Source: Streptomyces sp. NBC_00341 (GTDB lineage Bacteria > Actinomycetota > Actinomycetes > Streptomycetales > Streptomycetaceae). Taken from it: 64,000 bases of DNA. The position numbers and the translations under genes were made by a program. Below the pieces are notes generated by a model, which saw only the letters and a program-made list of their open reading frames with translations, was not told the DNA's origin and did not search any database. The stretch lies in the NCBI RefSeq assembly GCF_041435055.1, contig NZ_CP108002.1:7316001-7380000 (forward strand), in the 5' to 3' direction. Positions 17,346 through 26,061 of the stretch are shown piece after piece. Numbering within the stretch: the stretch's first letter is position 1; each line of letters starts with the position of its first letter.

Positions 17346-18275
17346 GTGACCGGTGACCGAGTGAGGGATACGGAGCGTTTCTTCTGCGCCGATGCCGCCC
17401 GCGACCGCGGCGACCCCATCATCGGCACGGCCCCGTACGGCCTCGTCTGGGTCCTCATCGAGTACCGGGGCGGATGGCCGGTCAACGGCTTCGACGGCCT
17501 CGATCTGGCGCCCGGCGTCAAAGCGCTCCTGTTCGCCTCCGCCCAGGCGGTGAGGGCGCGCGTTCTTCTGATCAGGCGCCACGGACGCCGCAGGCGCGAG
17601 GGCCCGAAGCGCTGGGCGGTGCTGCGCTACGACGGCTCCGGCGCCCATCGCCAGCAATGGGGCACGTGGAGCCGGGACGAGGACCTGGCGGAGGTCGCCA
17701 GAGCGCTCGGCACCCCGGGAGAGCCCGGCGCTCCGGGAGAAACCGGCCTCCCTCCCGTCGTGCTCGTCTGCACCCACGGCCAGCACGACACCTGCTGCGC
17801 GGTGCGCGGACGGCCCGTGGGTCGCGCCCTGAACGAGCGCTGGCCCGACCTGGTGTGGGAGTGCACGCATGTCGGTGGTGACCGGTTCGCCGCCAATATC
17901 GTCGTCGCACCCGACGGCGTCTACTACGGGGGTCTCGACGCCGGGTCATCCGTCGAAGTGATCGGCGAACACCTGGCCGGACGCATCCACGCGGAACATC
18001 TGCGCGGATACACGGATCTCCCTCCGCCCCAGCAGGCGGCTGTAGCAGCCCTGCTCGGGCGCTACGGCCCGGCCGGCCGGCACGACTACACGGTCGCCGG
18101 AACCTCCCACGCCGGCGCCCACTGGCTGATCCGGGTCATCGGTCACCGGCCCCGCCCGACGGCCTACGACGTCGAGGTACGGGCCCACCGCGCCCCACCG
18201 CACCAGCTGACCTGCCACGGCCCGGCGATGAGCTCCGCAGCCGTCCACGAGGCCACGTCGATCCGCATCGTCTGA
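17346..18275 (+). CDS. Sucrase/ferredoxin-like (thioredoxin-fold [2Fe-2S]) protein
   Basis: A 309-aa protein of the Suc_Fer-like family. The diagnostic motifs are CTHGQHDTCCAVRGRPVG (first Cys about residue 142) and the following WECTHVGGDRFAANIVV, which in this thioredoxin-fold ferredoxin family supply cluster ligands. The N-terminal half (ADAARDRGDPIIGTAPYGL, LLIRRHGR) is also typical. The start is uncertain: GTG 17346 or GTG 17361, neither with a strong site. The gap after the JmjC gene is about 10 bp, so it is the third gene of the operon. It could provide electrons or redox chemistry to the peptide system (inference). Confidence 0.8.
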   Translation: MTGDRVRDTERFFCADAARDRGDPIIGTAPYGLVWVLIEYRGGWPVNGFDGLDLAPGVKALLFASAQAVRARVLLIRRHGRRRREGPKRWAVLRYDGSGAHRQQWGTWSRDEDLAEVARALGTPGEPGAPGETGLPPVVLVCTHGQHDTCCAVRGRPVGRALNERWPDLVWECTHVGGDRFAANIVVAPDGVYYGGLDAGSSVEVIGEHLAGRIHAEHLRGYTDLPPPQQAAVAALLGRYGPAGRHDYTVAGTSHAGAHWLIRVIGHRPRPTAYDVEVRAHRAPPHQLTCHGPAMSSAAVHEATSIRIV

Positions 18276-18595
18276 AGCGCGCGTAGCCCGGGGCCCGGCA
18301 AGTGTCCGCGTCTTCCATCAGGCGTACGGACCCCCCCCGCCGCGTCACAGGATGATGTGGTCCCGCACCAGGCGCAGACAGTCCTCGTCCCCGGCGGGCA
18401 GCTCCTCGCCCGCCGGCCAGGGGCGCACGGTCAGGGTCAGATGGGTCAGATAGCTGTAGGGGCCGTTGTCCTAACTACACAGCACGGGGGCGCCGGGACC
18501 TCAACACTGGCCGGATACGCGCTCTTTCGTCCGTACCCGGGATGCCTTCACCCTGCGACCAGGGACGAGACGGAGCCGTGGTGTGGGGAGCTGCG
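18276..18595. other. 320-bp non-coding gap with a gene remnant
   Basis: This gap before the beta-family gene holds a C-run, the minus-strand coding remnant at 18345-18470 and nothing else recognised. Confidence 0.6.
18345..18470 (-). pseudogene. C-terminal remnant of an unidentified protein
   Basis: Forty-one codons without a start, ending in a normal stop, read like a real C-terminus (SYLTHLTLTVRPWPAGEEL ending RDHIIL) with Streptomyces codon use. An in-frame TAG lies immediately upstream at 18471-18473, where the coding sequence breaks. It is probably the tail of a gene lost when the neighbouring block was inserted or rearranged. The family was not recognised. Confidence 0.45.
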
Positions 18596-19714
18596 ATGGT
18601 CGAGCCGCTGTACGTGCCGGTCCTGCCGGTCCGGCGAGGCGCTGTGACCGCCTACCTCCGGCTGAGCCCCGCGATACGTCACCGGCTCGCGCCACTGTGG
18701 ACGCTGCCACCGCGCACCGGTCCCGAGCGCACACGCGGCGCGTCACCACCGCCGGACCCGGAAGCCGACGGACACGCGATGAACGCCTGGCTCACGCCCC
18801 GTGTCGACCGGCTCATCGAGGCGATGGACGGGAACCCCGGGTGGGTGGACGCGGGTCATGTGGAGTCGGAGCTGCACGGATCCGCCGTCGCAGTGCAACG
18901 GTTGATCACCCGAAGCGGCATGGTTCTGGTCACTGCTCCCGGGCGCGACCGGACGCTCCAGAGATACGCGGCGGACCTCGCCTTCCTCAGCGGCCGGGGA
19001 CTCGCCGTCCGGATGGCCGTCGACGAACCGCCCGACGAGCCCCGGTCCACGGAGCTGCTGGCTCTCGTCGACCGGCTGCGTATGCCGCCCTCGCACCTCG
19101 ACCTCATTCTGGACGCCGGCGAGGTGAGAGATGTGGACGAGTCCGGGAAGCGGTCTGTGGCCGCCCTCGACCTCCTCGGATCGCTCCTGCCGTGGCGCAC
19201 CGTCGTCCTGACGGCGGGAGCCTTTCCCCGCGCCGCCGAGACGTTCGAGGCGGGAGCCGCGTCAGCGACCACCTCCAGGCCGGAGCGCCACGACTGGGCC
19301 CTGCACGAATGGATACGCCGGGCCCGCCCGGAGCAGGCGCCCGTGTACGGGGACTACTCCGTGGAGCACGCCCTCGGCGCGAACCTCGCCGAGGACCGCT
19401 TCGCGGGACAAGGCCCGCCCTGGGGTCTGCTTCGCTACACCGGCCCCGGACACTTCCTCGTCGCCAGGGCTCCCACGCGGGGCAACCACCGCACGGACCG
19501 GGTCAGAGCCCTCGCTCGGTGGATCGTGCGGGACGAGGCCTTCCGCAGTTCGGGCGCGGACCGAAGTTCTGCGGAGGACTGGTGGGAGGCCTGTGCCGAG
19601 GGCGTCGGCTCCAGAGGCTCGGGCAGTCCGGAGACATGGAGCCGGATGGGGCACATCCAGCACCTCACCTACGTCACACGCTGTTTGCTGAGCCGTGGTG
19701 CGGGCCGGCAGTGA
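18596..19714 (+). CDS. Beta family protein (phage T4 beta-protein-like)
   Basis: A 372-aa protein resembling the Pfam beta_protein family: YVPVLPVRRGAV at the start, a central barrel-like region (LILDAGEV, TVVLTAGAFP), then SRPERHDWALHEWI, YGDYSVEH and a late LRYTGPGHFLVAR region. The function of this family in bacteria is poorly known, and members often sit in accessory or mobile loci. ATG 18596 follows GGGGAG at 18585-18590; upstream ATG/GTG codons in frame lack sites. It appears to stand alone. Confidence 0.65.
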   Translation: MVEPLYVPVLPVRRGAVTAYLRLSPAIRHRLAPLWTLPPRTGPERTRGASPPPDPEADGHAMNAWLTPRVDRLIEAMDGNPGWVDAGHVESELHGSAVAVQRLITRSGMVLVTAPGRDRTLQRYAADLAFLSGRGLAVRMAVDEPPDEPRSTELLALVDRLRMPPSHLDLILDAGEVRDVDESGKRSVAALDLLGSLLPWRTVVLTAGAFPRAAETFEAGAASATTSRPERHDWALHEWIRRARPEQAPVYGDYSVEHALGANLAEDRFAGQGPPWGLLRYTGPGHFLVARAPTRGNHRTDRVRALARWIVRDEAFRSSGADRSSAEDWWEACAEGVGSRGSGSPETWSRMGHIQHLTYVTRCLLSRGAGRQ

Positions 19715-19863
19715 GATCGCTGTAGCTGTGGGACCCTCGCCGCGACGAGTCGCTGTCCGTCCGGCTCTGACGTGGTCGCTGCCGAGACCGGGGCGGGCAA
19801 CCGCGGCTGCGGTGGCGCCGCTCGGGATGCCCGGCACAGGCGGCGAGGGCCCGGCGACCACGC

Positions 19864-19906
19864 GGTGACGCCCCGCCGCCGAGCGTTCCGGCGGCGGGGC
19901 GTCACC
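19864..19906. terminator. Bidirectional terminator between beta-family gene and aceB
   Basis: A perfect 17-bp stem (19864-19880 with 19890-19906) with a 9-nt loop is followed by a CTTT run on the plus side and lies 24 nt after the aceB stop. Confidence 0.85.
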
Positions 19907-19930
19907 CTTTGCAGGCGGGTACGTGCGGCG

Positions 19931-21550
19931 TCAGCGCAGCTGCTCGTACGCGGGCAGTGTCAGGAAGTCCGCGTAGTCCTGGTCCAGGGAGACCTGGAGC
20001 AGCAGGTCGTGGGCCTGCTGCCACTTGCCGGCAGTGAAGGCCTCGTCGCCGACCTCGGTGCGGATCGCGGCGAGTTCCTCGGCCGCGACCTTGCGGGCCA
20101 GGTCCGCCGTGGCGTGCTCGCCGTTCTCGAAGACCACGTCCGCGTTGATCCACTGCCAGATCTGCGAGCGCGAGATCTCGGCGGTGGCCGCGTCCTCCAT
20201 CAGGTTGAAGATGGCGACCGCGCCCATGCCGCGCAGCCAGGCCTCGATGTAGCGGATGCCGACCGCGACGGCGTTGCGCAGACCGTCGTAGGTGGGCTTG
20301 GCGTGCAGGGTGTCGATGGCGATCAGATCGCCGGCCGCCACCGAGACGTCCTCGCGCAGGCGTTCCTTCTGGTTCGGCTTCTCGCCGAGGACCGCGTCGA
20401 AGGAGGCCATCGCGATCGGGACCAGGTCGGGGTGGGCGACCCAGGAGCCGTCGAAGCCGTCGCCGGCCTCGCGGTCCTTGTCGGCCTTGACCTTCTCGAA
20501 GGCCACCTTGTTGACCTCGGCGTCGCGGCGGGACGGGATGAAGGCCGCCATGCCGCCGATCGCGTGGGCGCCGCGCTTGTGGCAGGTGCGGACGAGGAGT
20601 TCGGTGTACGCCCGCATGAACGGGGCGGTCATCGTCACCGCGTTGCGGTCCGGCAGGACGAACTTGGCGCCGCCGTCACGGAAGTTCTTGACGATGGAGA
20701 AGAGGTAGTCCCAGCGGCCGGCGTTCAGCCCGGAGGCGTGGTCGCGGAGCTCGTAGAGGATCTCCTCCATCTCGTAGGCGGCGGTGATCGTCTCGATCAG
20801 GACCGTGGCACGGACGGTGCCCTGCGGGATGGACAGCTCGTCCTGGGCGAAGACGAAGATGTCGTTCCAGAGGCGGGCCTCCAGGTGCGACTCCGTCTTC
20901 GGCAGGTAGAAGTACGGGCCCTTGCCGAGGTCGATGAGGCGCTGGGCGTTGTGGAAGAAGTAGAGGCCGAAGTCGACCAGTGCGCCGGGCACCGGGGCGC
21001 CGTCGAGCTGGAGGTGGCGTTCGTCCAGGTGCCAGCCGCGCGGACGGGTGACGACGGTCGCGAGCTCGTCCGCGGGCTTCAGGGCGTAGGACTTGCCGGA
21101 CTTCGGGTCGGTGAAGTCGATGGCGCGGTTGTAGGCGTCGATCAGGTTGAGCTGGCCGAGGACGACGTTCTCCCACGTGGGGGCGGACGCGTCCTCGAAG
21201 TCGGCGAGCCAGACCTTGGCGCCCGAGTTCAGGGCGTTGATGGTCATCTTGCGGTCGGTGGGACCGGTGATCTCCACCCGGCGGTCGTTCAGGGCCGCGG
21301 GGGCCGGAGCGACCTTCCAGGAGTCGTCCGCACGGATCGCCGCGGTCTCCGGCAGGAAGTCCAGCGTGGAGGTGCGGGCGATCTCCGCGCGGCGCTCGCC
21401 GCGGCGGGCGAGGAGCTCGTCACGGCGCGGGGTGAACCGGCGGTGCAGCTCGGCCACGAACGCGAGGGCCGCGGGGGTGAGGACCTCGTCCTGCCGGGGC
21501 AGGGGCTCGGCATCGACGATGGCCAGCGAGGACGGCGCTGGTGCGGACAT
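19931..21550 (-). CDS. aceB: Malate synthase A
   Basis: A 539-aa cytosolic enzyme condensing glyoxylate with acetyl-CoA to malate. Family blocks are clear: MTINALNSGAKVWLADFEDA, RPRGWHLDERH, LYFFHNA, YFYLPKTESHLEARLW and the C-terminal catalytic stretch NLMEDAATAEISRSQIW. ATG 21550 has AAGGAGTGACAG directly upstream. Nearby allantoinase and allR suggest it consumes glyoxylate from allantoin breakdown; in S. coelicolor aceB1 is part of the AllR regulon. A palindrome shared with allB and uraD lies 160 nt upstream. Confidence 0.96.
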   Translation of the reverse strand: MSAPAPSSLAIVDAEPLPRQDEVLTPAALAFVAELHRRFTPRRDELLARRGERRAEIARTSTLDFLPETAAIRADDSWKVAPAPAALNDRRVEITGPTDRKMTINALNSGAKVWLADFEDASAPTWENVVLGQLNLIDAYNRAIDFTDPKSGKSYALKPADELATVVTRPRGWHLDERHLQLDGAPVPGALVDFGLYFFHNAQRLIDLGKGPYFYLPKTESHLEARLWNDIFVFAQDELSIPQGTVRATVLIETITAAYEMEEILYELRDHASGLNAGRWDYLFSIVKNFRDGGAKFVLPDRNAVTMTAPFMRAYTELLVRTCHKRGAHAIGGMAAFIPSRRDAEVNKVAFEKVKADKDREAGDGFDGSWVAHPDLVPIAMASFDAVLGEKPNQKERLREDVSVAAGDLIAIDTLHAKPTYDGLRNAVAVGIRYIEAWLRGMGAVAIFNLMEDAATAEISRSQIWQWINADVVFENGEHATADLARKVAAEELAAIRTEVGDEAFTAGKWQQAHDLLLQVSLDQDYADFLTLPAYEQLR

Positions 21551-21693
21551 GAGCTGTCACTCCTTCAGCGGGCGGTGCGGACGGCGTCTCACGGCCGCCG
21601 GGTCGCCTGAGATGGCACGGCGTGCCATGGCTCCGGGATACGGCCGTGGCCGCCGTCTGGGGTGCAGAGGGCTTCTGACCAGTGGATAGTAGT

Positions 21694-21726
21694 TTCCTCA
21701 TGGTGGAAGTTCAATGGTTTGTTGAT
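21694..21726. promoter_or_regulatory. Composite operator candidate upstream of aceB (shared motif copy 2)
   Basis: Two palindromes sit side by side. TTCC-N7-GGAA is at 21694-21708. TTCAATGGTTTGTTGAT is at 21710-21726 and read in reverse is ATCAACAAACCATTGAA, matching the uraD and allB copies. Binding by the IclR/AllR-type repressor is inferred. Confidence 0.5.
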
Positions 21727-21784
21727 GTCGAGATTCTCCGGTTCGACAGAAGTGGGCCTTCGTTGGCGCAGCGTGCCAGTGCGT

Positions 21785-22408
21785 TCACTCAAGGTGGGAC
21801 AGGTCCTCCGCCGTGTCGATGTCGTACGCCTGAGCCACATCGGAACACTCGACGAGCGTGATCGCATCGCGGTGCTCCCGCAGATAGGCGCGCGCCCCCT
21901 GATCGCCCACCGCCCCCGCCGAGATGTCTGCCCACAGATCGGCCCCGAACATCACCGGATGGCCGCGTTCACCCGCGTACGAGGCCGCTGCCAGGCTCGT
22001 ACGGGAGCGGTACGCCGACCGCACCCGTGCCACCGCCCCGGCGCCGATGCCGGGCTGGTCGACCAGGAGGACGACGACGGCGTCCGCGCCCGTCCCGGCG
22101 AGGGCGGCGAGCCCCGCCCGCAGCGAGGAGCCCATGCCCTCGGTCCACTCCGGGTTGACGGTCACCGCGCAGCCTGACAGCTCCGCCCTGGCCCGCACCT
22201 CGTCGGCCGCCGCACCGAGCACCACATGGACCGGGCCGCAGCCGCCGTCCCGCAGGGTGCGTACCGCGTGGTCGACGAGGAGGCCGCCGCGGTGTTCCAG
22301 CAGCGCCTTGGGGCGGCCGCCCAGCCGGCGGCCGCCGCCCGCGGCGAGGAGTAGCCCGGCGACGGCCGGGTTGACGGAGGGGGAGGAATGGAGCGGAGTG
22401 CTTGTCAT
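21785..22408 (-). CDS. MobA/MocA-like nucleotidyltransferase
   Basis: A 207-aa NTP-transferase of the molybdenum cofactor cytidylyl/guanylyltransferase type. The nucleotide-binding start GLLLAAGGGRRLGGRPKALL is diagnostic, followed by VNPEWTEGMGSSLRAGL, the metal-site strand VVLLVDQPG and GHPVMFG. Such proteins mature molybdenum hydroxylases. Xanthine dehydrogenase is an attractive client given the purine genes around it, but none is in the window. ATG 22408 gives the family N-terminus; the longer frame lacks support. Confidence 0.8.
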   Translation of the reverse strand: MTSTPLHSSPSVNPAVAGLLLAAGGGRRLGGRPKALLEHRGGLLVDHAVRTLRDGGCGPVHVVLGAAADEVRARAELSGCAVTVNPEWTEGMGSSLRAGLAALAGTGADAVVVLLVDQPGIGAGAVARVRSAYRSRTSLAAASYAGERGHPVMFGADLWADISAGAVGDQGARAYLREHRDAITLVECSDVAQAYDIDTAEDLSHLE

Positions 22409-22617
22409 GCGGCCTGGATACCTCACAAGCCGGGATCCTGCACAGACGGACCGTTTCTGCAACCGACTGTGATCGCGCGGGACACACCGGGTTCCGTCCG
22501 CGGAGTGGCGCCCGGCACCTTTCATGGCGTTAACTTGCCCGCACCCCCGGACACTTGACCACGGTCCGGGACTCGGTCGAAACACCAGCACAAGGATGTG
22601 CGAGGGGGAGTGCTTTG

Positions 22618-22929
22618 TTGAAAAGCGTGGGGCAGGCGCGGGTGACCAGCAGCAACGAGGACCCGAGAGTGACGGAGCTGCGTACGGCCGTCTCCCGGCT
22701 CCGGCGCGAGCTGGCCGGACATCCCGCGGAGTTCCCGGACCGCGCGATCGCCGAGGACGAGCTGGCGGCGCTGGACGCGATGGCGGTCAGCGGCGCGCCC
22801 GAGATCCCCCGGCTCCGCCGCTCGCTGCTGCTGATCGCGGGGGCGATCGGCTCGGTCAGCGCGCTGGCGTCGGCACTCAGGGACGTACGGGTCGCCGTGG
22901 ACCTCTTCGGGGAGCCGCCGCGCCGCTGA
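22618..22929 (+). CDS. Conserved actinobacterial protein (DUF5955-like)
   Basis: A small protein of about 103 aa. The soluble N-terminus (SSNEDPRVTELRTAVSRLRR, PAEFPDRAIAEDEL) is followed by a hydrophobic stretch (LLLIAGAIGSVSALASAL) and a short C-terminal tail. It is conserved across Streptomyces with no assigned function. It starts at TTG 22618 (or TTG 22615) after GAGGGGGAG at 22602-22610. It is monocistronic and convergent with the two-component genes across a large palindrome. Confidence 0.65.
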   Translation: MKSVGQARVTSSNEDPRVTELRTAVSRLRRELAGHPAEFPDRAIAEDELAALDAMAVSGAPEIPRLRRSLLLIAGAIGSVSALASALRDVRVAVDLFGEPPRR

Positions 22930-22948
22930 TCCGGAGCCGCCGCAGTTG

Positions 22949-23010
22949 CTGAACCTGCGGGCCGTCGCCCTCCCCCGGACGTCCGGGGGAGGGCGACGGC
23001 CCACGTTCAG
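22949..23010. terminator. Very large bidirectional terminator
   Basis: The 22-nt halves at 22959-22980 and 22981-23002 are perfect reverse complements, and an outer CTGAAC/GTTCAG pair extends the stem. It sits between convergent genes and reaches the stop of the response-regulator gene. Confidence 0.85.
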
Positions 23011-23639
23011 CGGCGGATGAGCCTGCGGGCCGTCGCCGCCGCGACCGCCGCCGTGCGTGAGTCGACGCCCAGCTTGGCGTAGATGTGCACCAGATGGGAC
23101 TTCACGGTCGCCTGGCTCAGGAACAGCTTCTTGCTGATCCGCAGGTTGGACAGCCCCTCGCCCACCAGTTGCAGGACCTCCAGCTCGCGCTTGGTGAGGG
23201 CCTCCGCGGGGGTCCTCATCCGGTCCATCAGCCGGTGCGCGACGGCCGGGGCGAGTGCGGACCGGCCGGCCGCCGCCGTACGGACCGCGGCGGCCAGCTC
23301 CTCCGGCGGGGCGTCCTTCAGCAGATAGCCGGCGGCCCCCGCCTCGACCGCGGCCAGGATGTCGGCGTCCGTGTCGTAGGTGGTCAGGATCAGCACCCGG
23401 GGCGCGTCCGGCACCGAGGTGATCGCGGCGGTGGCCTCCGAGCCGTGGAGACCGGGGCCGAACTGCAGGTCCATCAGGACGACGTCGAACTCGCCGGTCG
23501 CGGCCAGGGCCACGGCCTGCTCCGCGGTGGCGGCCTCCGCGGCGACGTGGAAGTCCGGCTCGGTGTCCAGAACGGCCCGCAGCCCCGCCCGGACCACCGG
23601 GTGGTCGTCGGCGAGCAGCAGTCTGATCGGCGTGGTCAT
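23007..23639 (-). CDS. NarL/FixJ-family response regulator
   Basis: A 210-aa DNA-binding regulator. The receiver domain (residues 1-120) has an acidic pair in LLLADDHPVVRAG, phosphoacceptor Asp in VVLMDLQFG, Thr in LTTYD and Lys in LLKDAPPEE. The C-terminal LuxR helix-turn-helix is ALTKRELEVLQLVGEGLS through ATVKSHLVHIYAKLGV. ATG 23639 overlaps the kinase stop (ATGA). With its kinase it faces an ABC transporter pair, which it may control. Confidence 0.92.
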   Translation of the reverse strand: MTTPIRLLLADDHPVVRAGLRAVLDTEPDFHVAAEAATAEQAVALAATGEFDVVLMDLQFGPGLHGSEATAAITSVPDAPRVLILTTYDTDADILAAVEAGAAGYLLKDAPPEELAAAVRTAAAGRSALAPAVAHRLMDRMRTPAEALTKRELEVLQLVGEGLSNLRISKKLFLSQATVKSHLVHIYAKLGVDSRTAAVAAATARRLIRR

Positions 23640-24868
23640 GCGGAGTCCTGTCCGTTCGTGCGGGCGGAGAGCGGCAGGTCCGTACCGGCGGGGAGCGGCA
23701 GGGTGAGGGCGACGGCCGTGCCCTGGCCGGGGGCCGACTCGACGCTCAGGGTGCCGCCCAGCGAACGGGCCCGCGACCGCATGGCGGGCAGCCCGAAGCC
23801 ACCGGTCCCGGTGCCGCTGCCGCCGGCCGGGACGGTGTCCGGCGAGAAGCCGTGGCCGTCGTCGACCACGTCCAGCGCGACCGAGGTGTCCATGAAGCTC
23901 AGGGTGATCTCGGCCCGCCGCGCCTCTGCGTGCCGCACAGTGTTGGCCAGCGCCGACTGCGCGGTACGCAGCAGCGCCACCTCGTACGGGGTGGGCAGCT
24001 CCACCGGGGTCCCGCTGACGGCGAACTGCACGGTGAGAGCGGCGTCCGTGCTGCGGTCCGAGAGCCGTTCCAGGGCGGCCGCGAGTGAGCCGTTCTCCAG
24101 GTCGGGCGGGGTCAGCGCGCGGACGAAGCGGCGGGCCTCCGCGAGGTTGTCCTGGGCGGCCTCGCGGGCCTGGCGGACATGGGGGGTGGCGGGCGCGTCC
24201 GGTTCCAGGGTGCGTTCGGCCGCGCGCAGGAACAGCTGAATGCTGGAGAGGCCCTGCGCGAGGGTGTCGTGGATCTCCCGCGCGAGGCGTTCGCGTTCCG
24301 CGAGCGTGCCGGCGGTGCGTTCGGCCGCCGCCAGCTCCGCCCGGGTCGAGACGAGCTCCTCGATGAGTTCGCGGCGCCGCTCGCTCTCCCGGAACAGCGC
24401 GTCGTACCCGAGCACCGTCGCGACGGCCACCGCGGCGCCGAGCACCGGGCCGATGAAGGTGCCGGGCGTGACCGCCTGCCCGTGCACCAGGAAGCTGGTG
24501 ATGGCGGCGGCCGCGGTCACCGCGACTGCGGGCAGCCCCCAGCGCATCGGCAGCAGGTGCAACTGGAGGAAGTACAGCGGGAACGCCACCCACAGCCCGT
24601 CCGGCGACAGCGCCAGCAGCACCAGCCAGAGCGCCCCCAGCACGGCGAGCCAGCCCGCCCCCGCCCGGGTCCCCGGCTGGACGACAGGAGCCAGCGCACC
24701 CGCCGCGTACACCGAGGCCAGCACGCAGGACACCACGACGACGGCGGCGGCGTGCGGATCCCCGGCGCTCACGGCCTTGACCGCCGCCAGCGCCAGCAGT
24801 CCCAGCAGCAGGGCGTGCAGACACAGCCGCAGCGCGGCTGCGACCGGCGGATGAACACGTGTTTCCAT
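23636..24868 (-). CDS. Membrane sensor histidine kinase (NarX/DesK type)
   Basis: A 410-aa kinase. About five to six membrane spans (residues 10-155) are followed by a short coiled coil, the HisKA_3 motif REIHDTLAQGLSSIQLFL with the phospho-His, and an HATPase domain (VVDDGHGF, GFGLPAMRSRARSLGG). It starts at ATG 24868, divergent from the ABC permease with a 110-bp shared promoter region containing a perfect palindrome. It partners the regulator at 23007. Confidence 0.92.
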   Translation of the reverse strand: METRVHPPVAAALRLCLHALLLGLLALAAVKAVSAGDPHAAAVVVVSCVLASVYAAGALAPVVQPGTRAGAGWLAVLGALWLVLLALSPDGLWVAFPLYFLQLHLLPMRWGLPAVAVTAAAAITSFLVHGQAVTPGTFIGPVLGAAVAVATVLGYDALFRESERRRELIEELVSTRAELAAAERTAGTLAERERLAREIHDTLAQGLSSIQLFLRAAERTLEPDAPATPHVRQAREAAQDNLAEARRFVRALTPPDLENGSLAAALERLSDRSTDAALTVQFAVSGTPVELPTPYEVALLRTAQSALANTVRHAEARRAEITLSFMDTSVALDVVDDGHGFSPDTVPAGGSGTGTGGFGLPAMRSRARSLGGTLSVESAPGQGTAVALTLPLPAGTDLPLSARTNGQDSA

Positions 24869-24905
24869 GATTCGTCCAGCGTAGGCGGGCGGTGCCGGGG
24901 GCCGG

Positions 24906-24921
24906 TCAACCGAAAGGTTGA
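24906..24921. promoter_or_regulatory. Palindrome in the kinase/ABC divergent promoter
   Basis: TCAACCGAAAGGTTGA is a perfect inverted repeat with a 4-nt centre between divergent starts (24868 and 24979). It is a candidate site for the adjacent response regulator. Confidence 0.5.
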
Positions 24922-24978
24922 TGTCGGGCCCAGCCCGCGGGCGATGTTTCCCGGGCCGCCCGGACCGACGCTGGAGTC

Positions 24979-26061
24979 ATGTTCGTCGCATGGAGAGACC
25001 TTCGGTTCGCCAGGGGCCGGTTCGCGCTCATGGGCACGGTCGTGGTGCTGATCACGCTGCTCGTGGGTCTGCTGTCCGGGCTCACGGCCGGACTGGCCCG
25101 GGAGAACACCTCGGCCGTCACGGGGCTGAGCGCCGACCACCTGGCGTTCGCCGCCCCGCCCGACGGCCAGTCGGTGTCCTTCACCAATTCCACCGTCAAG
25201 GAGAGTGCCTGGCGGAGCTGGGCCGGGCAGCCCGGCGTCGAGAAGGCCCAGCCGCTCGGCATCCGCACGATCGACGCCGCCGCGGTGGCGGGGGAGCGGA
25301 CGGCGGCCGTCTCCGCGTTCGGCGTCGAACCGGACGGCGGCCCGGCGCCCTCCGGCACCCCGGTCGGACCGGGAAAGGTGGTGCTCTCCGCGCAGGCCGC
25401 GGATGATCTCTCCGCCCGGACCGGCGACCGGCTGCGCCTCGGCGGCGCCGAGGTCACCGTAGCGGCGGTCGCGGGCGACGCCTCGTACAGCCATACCCCG
25501 GTCGTCTGGACCGCGCTGGCCGACTGGCAGCGGCTCGGGGCCGACGGCGCGGCCCGCGCCACCGTCATCGCCCTGACCACCACCGACGGCGCGGACCTGG
25601 CGGCGGGCGACCGCGCGGCCGGCACCAGCACGCTCACCCTGGACGGCTCGCTCACCGCGATCGGCTCCTACCAGGCCGAGAACGGCTCGCTCCAGCTGAT
25701 GCGCGGATTCCTCTTCGCCATCTCCGCACTGGTCATCGGCGCCTTCTTCACCGTCTGGACGATCCAGCGCAGCGGCGACGTCGCCGTCCTCAAGGCACTC
25801 GGTGCCTCCACGCCCTACTTGCTCCGGGACGCACTCGGACAGGCCGTGGTGATGCTCGCCATCGGTACGGGGATCGGCACCGCCCTCGCCTCCGGCATCG
25901 GCGCCCTGGTCAGCGGCGGCGCCGTGCCGTTCGTCCTGGAGGCGTCGACCGTCCTCGTCCCGGCAGCCGTCATGATCGCCCTCGGTGCCGTCGGGGCGGC
26001 CCTGTCCATCCGGCGGATCACCGCCGTCGACCCGCTCACCGCACTCGGGAGTGCCCGATGA
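24979..26061 (+). CDS. FtsX/MacB-type ABC transporter permease
   Basis: A 360-aa permease. The first transmembrane helix (ALMGTVVVLITLLVGLLSGL) is followed by a large extracytoplasmic MacB-PCD-like domain (about 45-240) and three C-terminal spans with the FtsX core (LMRGFLFAISALVIGAFFTV, KALGASTPYLLRD). Such systems export lipids, peptides or antimicrobials or act in mechanotransmission. ATG 24979. Its stop overlaps the ATPase start. Divergent from the two-component system, an arrangement typical of drug- or envelope-stress detection pairs. Confidence 0.88.
   Translation: MFVAWRDLRFARGRFALMGTVVVLITLLVGLLSGLTAGLARENTSAVTGLSADHLAFAAPPDGQSVSFTNSTVKESAWRSWAGQPGVEKAQPLGIRTIDAAAVAGERTAAVSAFGVEPDGGPAPSGTPVGPGKVVLSAQAADDLSARTGDRLRLGGAEVTVAAVAGDASYSHTPVVWTALADWQRLGADGAARATVIALTTTDGADLAAGDRAAGTSTLTLDGSLTAIGSYQAENGSLQLMRGFLFAISALVIGAFFTVWTIQRSGDVAVLKALGASTPYLLRDALGQAVVMLAIGTGIGTALASGIGALVSGGAVPFVLEASTVLVPAAVMIALGAVGAALSIRRITAVDPLTALGSAR

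Noticed and set aside
23007..24824. 605-codon frame spanning kinase and response regulator
   Set aside because: Only its last 210 codons are the response regulator; the rest is a wrong frame of the kinase gene, whose correct frame starts at 24868.
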